A stretch of 8,710 bases of DNA, taken from assembly GCA_002774055.1 (NCBI GenBank), contig PEZL01000009.1, positions 1-8,710 on the forward strand, in the 5' to 3' direction. The notes beneath the pieces are model-generated. The model saw nothing but the letters and a program-made list of their open reading frames with translations, had not been told where the DNA came from and searched no databases. The stretch comes from Candidatus Tagabacteria bacterium CG09_land_8_20_14_0_10_41_14 (GTDB lineage Bacteria > Patescibacteriota > Minisyncoccia > JAHISW01 > Tagabacteraceae). Positions 1-6,241 of this stretch are shown here, piece by piece (position 1 is the stretch's first letter; each line of letters opens with the position of its first letter). Made by a program: the position numbers and the translations under genes.

Positions 1-1
1 C

Positions 2-2722
2 CATGATGACGGGACAATTTGGGTTGAGCGCGCTTTTGAAGCAGCTGCCGATTCAGAAATTAATGTTGAGATTAGTTTTTATCTTTGGAGTATTTCTCAG
101 AGTGATTTAAATACTTGGCCGGTACTGGCTTATATTGGATTGAGTAACCCCGAAGAAGAGCTTGATTTTAACATTATTGGTAGAACAGACGAAGTTGCCG
201 GATGGAAGAAATATTCCTACTCAACACAATTAAGAACAAATTCTGATGGTACATTGTGGGTTGCTTTTGGATTTGGAGCTACCGGGGAAACAGAAAGAAT
301 CTATTTTATGGATTTAGTTAGCGTTAAGATTGAAGAAATTGTCGAAAAAGAATGCTATTCCAATAGTGATTGTTCAGCAACCCAATTCTGTGAATTTCCA
401 ACAGGAGAATGTAAAGGGCCTGGAATATGTGTTCAAAAACCAGAAATTTGTCCTACCTTATATGATCCTGTTTGTGGTTGTGATGGAAAAACTTATTCAA
501 ATGATTGTTTTAGAAAAATGGCTAAAGTTTCTAAAGATTATGATGGAGAATGTAAAACCACAACTTGTACAGATACAGATGGTGGAAAGAATTACTATGT
601 GAAAGGAAGCGTTTCCATATGTTATTTAACTTCAGAAGGTTCAAAATATTCAGGTTCAGAAGGTTCAGAAACATGTACTTCTCCTGTATATGATACTTGC
701 ACACAATGCACAGGTCTCTGCCCAACAAATGATAAAGATTGTGAAGTGTCTTGTGGAGCAGTAAAAGAATATTATTGTGGAAAAAACGAAGCGGGTACCA
801 GCGCTGTGACAGCAGGAATTATCCAGTCAGAAACTTATGTCTGTCCAAACGGCTGTGAGGATGGTGCTTGCATAAAAGGAGAAGAACCTTATTGTAGTGC
901 TGTAGGAACTAGAAGTGAAGGCTGGTATCAGCACAACGAATTGATTAAATATGACAATTGTGATGGATGCCATGCAGTCTGCAAAGCTACAGGAACTAAC
1001 TTAGAAGGTTGGTATAGCTCCTGTACCAATAACCTTATTAAATCGGAAAAATGTGGAGAAGTAACTTGCTTAGGAGAAGGAGAAGGTTATGCTGTTGTTC
1101 CTAATGCTCCAAAATGTTGCTCAGGCTTAACTAGCATAGGTTGTGAGAAGCCTGACAGCGAAGGTAATTGTCAACCTTGTGAAGGGGCTTTCTACTGTAC
1201 ATATTGTGGAAATGGTATTTGTGGTCTTGGAGAGAATATATGTAATTGCCCAGAAGATTGTTGCAAGAATTATGATGGAGAATGTAAAACCCCTGGAATA
1301 TGTGTTCAAAAACCAGAAATTTGTCCTACCTTATATGATCCTGTTTGTGGTTGTGATGGAAAAACTTATTCAAATGATTGTTTTAGAAAAATGGCTAAAG
1401 TTTCTAAAGATTATGATGGAGAATGTAAAACCACAACTTGTACAGATACAGATGGTGGAAAGAATTACTATGTGAAAGGAAGCGTTTCCATATGTTATTT
1501 AACTTCAGAAGGTTCAAAATATTCAGGTTCAGAAGGTTCAGAAACATGTACTTCTCCTGTATATGATACTTGCACACAATGCACAGGTCTCTGCCCAACA
1601 AATGATAAAGATTGTGAAGTGTCTTGTGGAGCAGTAAAAGAATATTATTGTGGAAAAAACGAAGCGGGTACCAGCGCTGTGACAGCAGGAATTATCCAGT
1701 CAGAAACTTATGTCTGTCCAAACGGCTGTGAGGATGGTGCTTGCATAAAAGGAGAAGAACCTTATTGTAGTGCTGTAGGAACTAGAAGTGAAGGCTGGTA
1801 TCAGCACAACGAATTGATTAAATATGACAATTGTGATGGATGCCATGCAGTCTGCAAAGCTACAGGAACTAACTTAGAAGGTTGGTATAGCTCCTGTACC
1901 AATAACCTTATTAAATCGGAAAAATGTGGAGAAGTAACTTGCTTAGGAGAAGGAGAAGGTTATGCTGTTGTTCCTAATGCTCCAAAATGTTGCTCAGGCT
2001 TAACTAGCATAGGTTGTGAGAAGCCTGACAGCGAAGGTAATTGTCAACCTTGTGAAGGGGCTTTCTACTGTACATATTGTGGAAATGGTATTTGTGGTCT
2101 TGGAGAGAATATATGTAATTGCCCAGAAGATTGTTGCAAGAATTATGATGGAGAATGTAAAACCGTGACTTGTTCTTCGGAATCTATAATTGGCGATGCC
2201 AATGGAGATGGGGATATAACCCTTGCTGATGCCAGTTTGGTCAATGATGTATATTTTGGAAGAAAGCCCAAACCTTCTAATATTTGCTGTCTGGACGCTA
2301 ATGGAGATGGCGATATTACTCCAAGAGATGTTCAATATATAACGAACTATTACATGGAAAACGGCGGGGAAACAGGCAATGTTGGGAAGAAATGTGTCGA
2401 AAAAGAATGTTATTCCAATAGTGATTGTTCAAATACTGAATTTTGTGAATTTGATAATTGTCCAGGTGAAATAGAAACTTTTGCAGCTGAAACAGGAACC
2501 TGTATTGAAATACCAGAAATATGTCCTACCTTATATGACCCTGTTTGTGGTTGTGACGGTAAGACTTATGCAAATGATTGTACAAGACAGATAGCCGGTG
2601 TTTCCAAGAACTATGATGGAGGCTGCAAAATAGGCCTAAAAGAGATTGAAAATCAATTAGCTTCAATTTTTGTAGCGACTTCACAATTGGCAGAGAAATT
2701 GAAAGAATTATTGAATAGATAA
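2..2722 (+). CDS. Secreted cysteine-rich multidomain protein with three Kazal modules and a dockerin (5' partial)
   Basis: The frame is open from base 2 with no stop, so the true start lies upstream; the TTG at 140 is not a convincing start. Visible: 906 codons, ending TAA. Order: bases 2-340, a beta-rich stretch resembling the end of a jelly-roll/carbohydrate-binding-like domain (GTLWVAFGFG, then YFMDLVSVKI); 353-448, a CYSNSDC cysteine motif; 449-553, Kazal module (CPTLYDPVCGCDGKTY); TDTDGG and CPNGCEDGAC modules; two EGWY repeats; a CC-rich module; CGNGIC...CNCPEDC at 1205-1264. All of this from 419 is then repeated exactly. Next come a type I dockerin-like pair of calcium loops (DANGDGDIT at 2195 and 2294), another CYSNSDC motif, a third Kazal (2522-2626) and a charged C-terminal helix (2627-2719). 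Many paired cysteines imply an extracellular, disulfide-bonded protein. No C-terminal anchor or sorting motif is visible; the signal peptide would be upstream. Protease inhibition, adhesion or complex assembly are possible roles; none is proven. Confidence 0.9.
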   Translation, partial: HDDGTIWVERAFEAAADSEINVEISFYLWSISQSDLNTWPVLAYIGLSNPEEELDFNIIGRTDEVAGWKKYSYSTQLRTNSDGTLWVAFGFGATGETERIYFMDLVSVKIEEIVEKECYSNSDCSATQFCEFPTGECKGPGICVQKPEICPTLYDPVCGCDGKTYSNDCFRKMAKVSKDYDGECKTTTCTDTDGGKNYYVKGSVSICYLTSEGSKYSGSEGSETCTSPVYDTCTQCTGLCPTNDKDCEVSCGAVKEYYCGKNEAGTSAVTAGIIQSETYVCPNGCEDGACIKGEEPYCSAVGTRSEGWYQHNELIKYDNCDGCHAVCKATGTNLEGWYSSCTNNLIKSEKCGEVTCLGEGEGYAVVPNAPKCCSGLTSIGCEKPDSEGNCQPCEGAFYCTYCGNGICGLGENICNCPEDCCKNYDGECKTPGICVQKPEICPTLYDPVCGCDGKTYSNDCFRKMAKVSKDYDGECKTTTCTDTDGGKNYYVKGSVSICYLTSEGSKYSGSEGSETCTSPVYDTCTQCTGLCPTNDKDCEVSCGAVKEYYCGKNEAGTSAVTAGIIQSETYVCPNGCEDGACIKGEEPYCSAVGTRSEGWYQHNELIKYDNCDGCHAVCKATGTNLEGWYSSCTNNLIKSEKCGEVTCLGEGEGYAVVPNAPKCCSGLTSIGCEKPDSEGNCQPCEGAFYCTYCGNGICGLGENICNCPEDCCKNYDGECKTVTCSSESIIGDANGDGDITLADASLVNDVYFGRKPKPSNICCLDANGDGDITPRDVQYITNYYMENGGETGNVGKKCVEKECYSNSDCSNTEFCEFDNCPGEIETFAAETGTCIEIPEICPTLYDPVCGCDGKTYANDCTRQIAGVSKNYDGGCKIGLKEIENQLASIFVATSQLAEKLKELLNR
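419..1291 (+). repeat. 873-bp tandem direct repeat, unit 1
   Basis: First copy of a 291-codon unit in the secreted protein gene. Line-by-line comparison with 1292-2164 at an offset of 873 finds no mismatch. The left limit is set by GGG at 416-418, which differs from ACC at 1289-1291. The unit holds one Kazal module (449-553), a TDTDGG/CPNGCEDGAC region, two 87-bp (29-residue) EGWY subrepeats (893-979 and 980-1066) and the CGNGIC...CPEDC motif. The length is a multiple of three, so the frame is kept. Confidence 0.97.
1292..2164 (+). repeat. 873-bp tandem direct repeat, unit 2
   Basis: Second copy, directly abutting the first and identical to it base for base. It ends where the sequence changes to GTGACT (base 2165 is G, base 1292 is C). 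The 12-mer GGAGAATGTAAA lies just before unit 1 (404-415), at the junction (1277-1288) and at the end of unit 2 (2150-2161), which points to recombination at short homology, or to a misassembly built on it. Confidence 0.97.
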
Positions 2723-2737
2723 TTTTCCGCCGAATCA

Positions 2738-2773
2738 AGTCCCGAAGTGCTCAATTTGATTGACTTCGGGACT
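2738..2773. terminator. Strong hairpin after the secreted protein gene, possible terminator
   Basis: AGTCCCGAAGT (2738-2748) pairs perfectly with ACTTCGGGACT (2763-2773). Inside the 14-base loop, CAAT (2752-2755) can pair with ATTG (2759-2762). The stem begins 15 bases after the stop codon, where a terminator would sit. However, no T-run follows on either strand, so it is not a classical intrinsic terminator. It may instead be an RNA-stability structure or part of a mobile-element end beside the transposase relic. Confidence 0.4.
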
Positions 2774-2866
2774 GCATAACCTCACATACATCCTGGACTC
2801 CCTGAGGCCATAGAGGTATGCCGTTTTTTCATGAAATTCATTCTAAGTACACGGGCGTGAAAGGGT

Positions 2867-3064
2867 TTGTCAATCTCTACGAAGCTGGATTATCTGATTT
2901 TCTACAATACCCAAAGAGTCCACTATGCTTTTCAAAACAAACTCTCTCCGGTACAATTCATGTTGCAACGACAAACAAGCCAACCCATTATTCTTAACAT
3001 GCCTCAAAAGTCCAAAATGGGGTGGGGTTATACATGGTCTTGCAAATTATTGAAATTTGTATAG
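2867..3064 (+). pseudogene. Transposase C-terminal remnant (integrase-core, IS481/IS3-like)
   Basis: The frame from 2861 to the TAG at 3062-3064 encodes the tail of an rve-type integrase-core transposase. The recognisable part is KLDYLIFYNTQRVHYAFQNK followed by LSPVQFML, matching the typical 'W/YLIFYNTxRPHxxL...SPVQF/YL' ending, then KMGWGYTWSC, like the KMGWTYT tails of IS481-like transposases. The usual Pro of RPH is Val here. A stop (TGA 2858-2860) lies just upstream in frame, and the DDE catalytic core is absent, so this is a dead fragment. The nominal TTG start at 2867 is an artefact. No inverted terminal repeats or target duplications could be placed. The exact family is inferred from memory of motifs. 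Confidence 0.75.
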
Positions 3065-3077
3065 ATTTATATATAAT
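3050..3077 (+). promoter_or_regulatory. Sigma70-type promoter for the str operon
   Basis: TTGAAA (3050-3055) and TATAAT (3072-3077) are separated by 16 bp, one mismatch from the full consensus. Transcription would begin near 3084, leaving a leader of only about 12 bases before the rpsL ATG at 3096, with no Shine-Dalgarno sequence. The -35 box lies inside the last codons of the transposase relic, so the mobile element end seems to have supplied part of the promoter, or to have landed right against it. Confidence 0.65.
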
Positions 3078-3095
3078 GTATTTCATTGTGAAATT

Positions 3096-3509
3096 ATGCC
3101 GACGATAAATCAATTAATTAAAAAAGGGAGGAAGCTTCAGAAAAAGAAATCAAAAGCCGTGGCTTTGCGGCGCGGCTTTAACGCCAAAAAAAACAAGCCC
3201 AAATTTTATCCTTCGTCTTTCAAAAGAGGAGTGTGCTTGAGTGTTAAGACGACTACGCCTAAAAAGCCGAACTCCGCTTTGCGAAAAATTGCCAGGGTGC
3301 GGCTTACAAACGGCATGGAGGTGACCGCTTATATTCCGGGTATCGGCCATAATTTGCAGGAACACTCCGTGGTGCTTTTGAGAGGAGGCAGGGTGAAGGA
3401 TCTGCCCGGCGTGCGATATCATATTGTGCGCGGTATTTTTGACACTACCGGAGTAGAGGGGAGAAAACAACAGAGGAGTAAATACGGCGCTAAAAAGCCG
3501 AAAGAATAA
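3096..3509 (+). CDS. rpsL: 30S ribosomal protein S12
   Basis: Small-subunit protein of the decoding centre, where it monitors codon-anticodon pairing; the usual target of streptomycin-resistance mutations. The 137-residue product begins MPTINQLIKKGR, the standard S12 start, so ATG 3096 is chosen over the possible upstream start at 3057, which would add 13 unrelated residues. Conserved blocks: KRGVC, TTTPKKPNSALRK (containing the lysine altered in streptomycin resistance, here in its sensitive form), RLTNGMEVTAYIPG, GHNLQEHSVVLLRGGRVKDL and PGVRYHIVRG. Compared with E. coli S12 there are about 13 extra basic residues between the N-terminus and KRGVC; similar insertions occur in other lineages including CPR. 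First gene of the str operon, 5 bases before rpsG. There is no clear ribosome binding site. Confidence 0.97.
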   Translation: MPTINQLIKKGRKLQKKKSKAVALRRGFNAKKNKPKFYPSSFKRGVCLSVKTTTPKKPNSALRKIARVRLTNGMEVTAYIPGIGHNLQEHSVVLLRGGRVKDLPGVRYHIVRGIFDTTGVEGRKQQRSKYGAKKPKE

Positions 3510-3514
3510 AAAAT

Positions 3515-3988
3515 ATGCGAAGGAAGGTAAAAAACAAAGTTATCATAAAGCCGGATTATAAGTACGGCTCTTTAGATTTAGAGAAATTTACCAATCATAT
3601 AATGGAAGACGGCAAAAAAAGCATCGCGCGCAAGGTGGTATATTCGGCCTTGGATGAAATCAAGAAAAGCGCCAAAAAAGATCCGATGGAGGTTTTTGAA
3701 ACAGCGCTGCAAAATGCCACGCCTCTGCTGGAAGTACGCTCCAGGCGCGTTGGCGGAGCCAATTATCAGATTCCGCGCGAAGTTTCCGCGAAAAGAGGTA
3801 TTACTTTGGCCATGCGCTGGATAATTCAGGCGGCAAGAGCGAAAAAAGGCCGGCCCATTTATAAGAAGATTGCCGAAGAATTAATATCGGCTTCAAAAAA
3901 GGAGGGAGACGCTATGAAGAAAAGAGAAAACACGCACAGAATGGCGGAAGCCAACAAGGCGTTCGCGCATTTCGCCTGGGGAAAATAA
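3515..3988 (+). CDS. rpsG: 30S ribosomal protein S7
   Basis: Primary binder of the 3' domain of 16S rRNA; it organises the 30S head and touches E-site tRNA. The 157-residue product has the usual bacterial length. Visible family blocks: NHIMEDGKKSIARKVVYSAL, NATPLLEVRSRRVGGANYQIP (the rRNA- and tRNA-contacting beta hairpin), ALAMRW-like LAMRWIIQAAR, and the C-terminal KKRENTHRMAEANKAFAHFAW. ATG 3515 follows the rpsL stop by 5 bases and precedes fusA by 3, so all three share one transcript. No good Shine-Dalgarno sequence precedes it, and translation may be coupled to rpsL. In E. coli S7 represses the str operon; whether that holds here cannot be seen. Confidence 0.97.
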   Translation: MRRKVKNKVIIKPDYKYGSLDLEKFTNHIMEDGKKSIARKVVYSALDEIKKSAKKDPMEVFETALQNATPLLEVRSRRVGGANYQIPREVSAKRGITLAMRWIIQAARAKKGRPIYKKIAEELISASKKEGDAMKKRENTHRMAEANKAFAHFAWGK

Positions 3989-3991
3989 TCT

Positions 3992-6127
3992 ATGCCTAGA
4001 GTTTATCCTATAGAACGCGTCAGGGATATTGGTATTATTGCTCACATTGACGCCGGAAAAACGACCGTTACGGAGCGGGTGCTTTTTTATACTGGTATTT
4101 CTCACAAAATAGGCGAGGTGCACGAGGGCGCCGCTATTATGGATTGGATGGAGCAGGAAAGAGAAAGAGGGATTACCATTACTTCCGCGGCCACCACTTG
4201 TTTTTGGTTGCCGACATATGTCGGCACGCAGAACAACGCGGACGAAAACGCGGAACAACGCAGAAAGGAGAAGACATATCGGATAAATATAATTGATACT
4301 CCAGGCCATGTTGATTTTACCATAGAGGTGGAACGCAGTTTGCGCGTCTTGGATGGCGCCGTGGTTGTGTTTGACGGGGTTGCCGGCGTGGAGCCGCAGT
4401 CTGAAACAGTTTGGCGGCAGGCGGATAAATATCATGTGCCGCGTGTATGTTTTATAAATAAACTGGACAGAATGGGCGCCAGTTTTGAAAAAAGTTTTGA
4501 ATCAATAAAACAGAGACTTACCGCCAATGCTGTTGCCATGAATATACCAATTGGGCTGGAATCTGATTTAAAGGGGGTGATTGATTTGCTTTCCATGAAG
4601 GCCTTTTATTTTGAGGGTGATTTTGGCGAAAAAGTGAAAGAAGAAGAAATACCCGAAGCTTTTAAAGCCGAGGCGGAAAAATGGCATTCGGAAATGGTTG
4701 AAAAAATATGCGGAACAGACGATGCTCTTTCGGAGAAATATTTGGACGGGCGGGAGGTTTTCGCTGAGGAACTGAAAGCCGCGATGAGGAAGGCCTGTAT
4801 TGATTATAAACTTGTGCCGGTTTTTTGCGGTTCCGCACTGAAGAATAAAGGTGTGCAGCATGTTTTGGACGGAGTCGTTGATTTTTTGCCGAGCCCGACC
4901 GAGGCCAAGCCGGTCTTGGGGAAAAATCCAAAAACAGACAAGGAAGAAACTAGACCGGCTGAAGACGACGGACCGCTTGCCGGTTTGGCCTTTAAACTCC
5001 AGACAGACTCCTATGTTGGCCAGTTGATTTATTACAGAATTTATTCCGGCACTTTGGCCGCGGGGTCTTACGTCTATAATCCCAGAACCGGCAAAAAGGA
5101 AAGAGTGGGCCGGATTTTAAGAATGCATGCTAATCACAGAGAAGAAGTGAAGGAGATTTACGCCGGTGATATTGCCGCCATTGTTGGTTTGAAAGATACG
5201 CGCACGGGTGATACTTTGTGCGATGAAAACAAGCCGATTTTACTTGAAGGCATAGAGCCGCCCGAAGTGGTGATGGCCATGCGTATTGAACCGAAAACAA
5301 GGGCCGATCAGGGAAAAATGAGTTTGGCACTCCATAAATTGAGCGAGGAAGACCCCACTTTTAAGATAAAAACAGACCAGGAAACCCTGGAAACCATCAT
5401 TGCCGGAATGGGCGAATTGCATTTGGAGATTTTGATAGACAGGATGAAGCGCGAGTTTAAGGTGGAAGCCAATGTCGGTAAGCCGCAGGTGGCCTATAAA
5501 GAAACGGTTACCAATATTGCCGAGGCTGAAGGAAAATATATCAGACAATCAGGCGGCCGCGGCCAATACGGGCATGTTTGGCTGCGGGTGTCTCCCAAGG
5601 AAAGAGGCGAAGGATTTGAATTTGTCAACACCATCAAGGGCGGTATCATTCCGCATGAATTTATTCCGGCCGTGGAAAAAGGAGTTAAGGAAGCGATGGA
5701 AAAAGGTATTATTGCCGGTTTTCCTTTGGTAGATATGTCTGTTGAACTTTATGACGGTTCTTTTCATGAAGTTGATTCTTCAGAAGCCGCTTTTAAAATC
5801 GCGAGTTCCATGGCCTTGCAGGAAGCAAGCAGACGGGCAAAGCCGGTGCTTTTGGAGCCCATTATGAAAGTGGAGGTCGTTACCCCCGAAAAATTTTTAG
5901 GGGATGTTACCGCTAGTTTGAGTTCTAAAAGGGGTCAAATGGATAATATTTCAGATAGAACTAACCTGAAAGTTGTAGACGCGAAAGTGCCGCTTTCGGA
6001 TATGTTTGGTTATGTTACGTCTCTTCGTTCTTTAACCGAAGGCAGGGCTACTTTTAATATGGAGTTTGACCATTACGCGCCTGTGCCGGAAAATATCGCT
6101 CTTGAAATAAAAGAAGGAAGGAAATAA
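3992..6127 (+). CDS. fusA: Translation elongation factor G
   Basis: GTPase that drives tRNA-mRNA translocation and, with RRF, ribosome recycling in the cytoplasm. The 711-residue product is close to the usual 700. G domain motifs: P-loop AHIDAGKTT (17-25), switch I RGITITSAATT, DTPGHVDF (102-109, with catalytic His106), NKLD (156-159) and GSA (280-282). Domain II begins near GLAFKLQTDSYVG; domain III has MGELHLEI; domain IV has GGRGQYGHVW and the tip loop HEVDSSEAAF with His592, matching the translocation-critical His583 of E. coli; domain V has PIMKVEVVTPE and MFGYVTSLRSLTEGRA. About 22 extra residues (4208-4273) follow CFW after switch I, compared with the short KDHR-type linker of many EF-Gs. 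All key residues are kept, so the protein should be active. It sits 3 bases after rpsG. Confidence 0.98.
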   Translation: MPRVYPIERVRDIGIIAHIDAGKTTVTERVLFYTGISHKIGEVHEGAAIMDWMEQERERGITITSAATTCFWLPTYVGTQNNADENAEQRRKEKTYRINIIDTPGHVDFTIEVERSLRVLDGAVVVFDGVAGVEPQSETVWRQADKYHVPRVCFINKLDRMGASFEKSFESIKQRLTANAVAMNIPIGLESDLKGVIDLLSMKAFYFEGDFGEKVKEEEIPEAFKAEAEKWHSEMVEKICGTDDALSEKYLDGREVFAEELKAAMRKACIDYKLVPVFCGSALKNKGVQHVLDGVVDFLPSPTEAKPVLGKNPKTDKEETRPAEDDGPLAGLAFKLQTDSYVGQLIYYRIYSGTLAAGSYVYNPRTGKKERVGRILRMHANHREEVKEIYAGDIAAIVGLKDTRTGDTLCDENKPILLEGIEPPEVVMAMRIEPKTRADQGKMSLALHKLSEEDPTFKIKTDQETLETIIAGMGELHLEILIDRMKREFKVEANVGKPQVAYKETVTNIAEAEGKYIRQSGGRGQYGHVWLRVSPKERGEGFEFVNTIKGGIIPHEFIPAVEKGVKEAMEKGIIAGFPLVDMSVELYDGSFHEVDSSEAAFKIASSMALQEASRRAKPVLLEPIMKVEVVTPEKFLGDVTASLSSKRGQMDNISDRTNLKVVDAKVPLSDMFGYVTSLRSLTEGRATFNMEFDHYAPVPENIALEIKEGRK
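4209..4226. repeat. Perfect 18-bp palindrome within fusA
   Basis: TGCCGACATATGTCGGCA reads the same on both strands. In RNA it can form a 7-bp stem closed by an AUAU loop, with a further weaker set of pairs beyond two mismatches on each side (4202-4206 with 4229-4233). It lies at the start of the in-frame EF-G insertion (encoding LPTYVGTQ). The adjoining DNA carries a 12-bp-phased direct repeat, AACGCGGA at 4235-4242 and 4247-4254. Confidence 0.9.
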
Positions 6128-6136
6128 CAAAATTGA

Positions 6137-6233
6137 CCTAATTTCTAATTAATCTAATTAACCTAAAAATTTAGAAATTGGATATTGGGAATTGGGATTT
6201 GATTAGAGCAATTAGAATAATTAGAGCAATTAG
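6137..6233. repeat. AT-rich intergenic repeat, copy A
   Basis: A spacer built of shuffled CTAATT / AATTAGA words. Left block 6137-6159 matches 8620-8642 at 22 of 23 bases; right block 6202-6225 is identical to 8681-8704 over 24 bases. Within the right block, ATTAGAGCAATTAG occurs at 6202-6215 and again at 6220-6233, an 18-bp period. Left words are partly the reverse complement of right words (CTAATT against AATTAG), so the element is an imperfect dyad able to fold. Between the blocks is a run of ATTGG-type words (about 6176-6200). The function is unknown. Confidence 0.8.
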
Positions 6234-6241
6234 TTAATTTT

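Larger units (their letters stand above)
2723..3095. other. Intergenic region between the secreted protein gene and the str operon
   Basis: These 373 bases hold no intact gene. They contain the hairpin at 2738-2773, an unassigned stretch (about 2776-2860) with stops in the frame of the transposase relic, the relic itself, and the rpsL promoter. The stretch 2776-2860 could be an eroded earlier part of the same transposase, but I could not recognise any motif there on either strand. Confidence 0.6.

Noticed and set aside
140..142. TTG at 140 as the start of the secreted protein
   Set aside because: The frame is open to base 2 and encodes continuous, domain-like sequence upstream, with no ribosome binding site at 140, so the gene is truncated by the window edge.
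419..2164. Tandem repeats as a CRISPR array
   Set aside because: Two 873-bp coding units with no short repeats and spacers; this is domain duplication.
2776..2866. Extension of the transposase fragment upstream
   Set aside because: A TGA at 2858-2860 interrupts the frame, and translations of the other frames show no convincing integrase motif.
3080..3094. ATTTCA-TTG-TGAAAT mini hairpin just before rpsL
   Set aside because: Only 6 AT-rich pairs, and the predicted transcript starts inside it, so it would not fold in the mRNA.
3057..3095. Upstream start for rpsL adding 13 residues
   Set aside because: Those residues have no S12 similarity, overlap the promoter -10 box, and the family begins at MPTINQL (3096).
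3893..4435. Long open frame on the reverse strand opposite rpsG and fusA
   Set aside because: It lies antisense to two certain essential genes and has no recognisable motif. The same applies to other reverse-strand frames opposite fusA, tuf (6874-7440, 6888-7376), rpsL and the duplicated gene.
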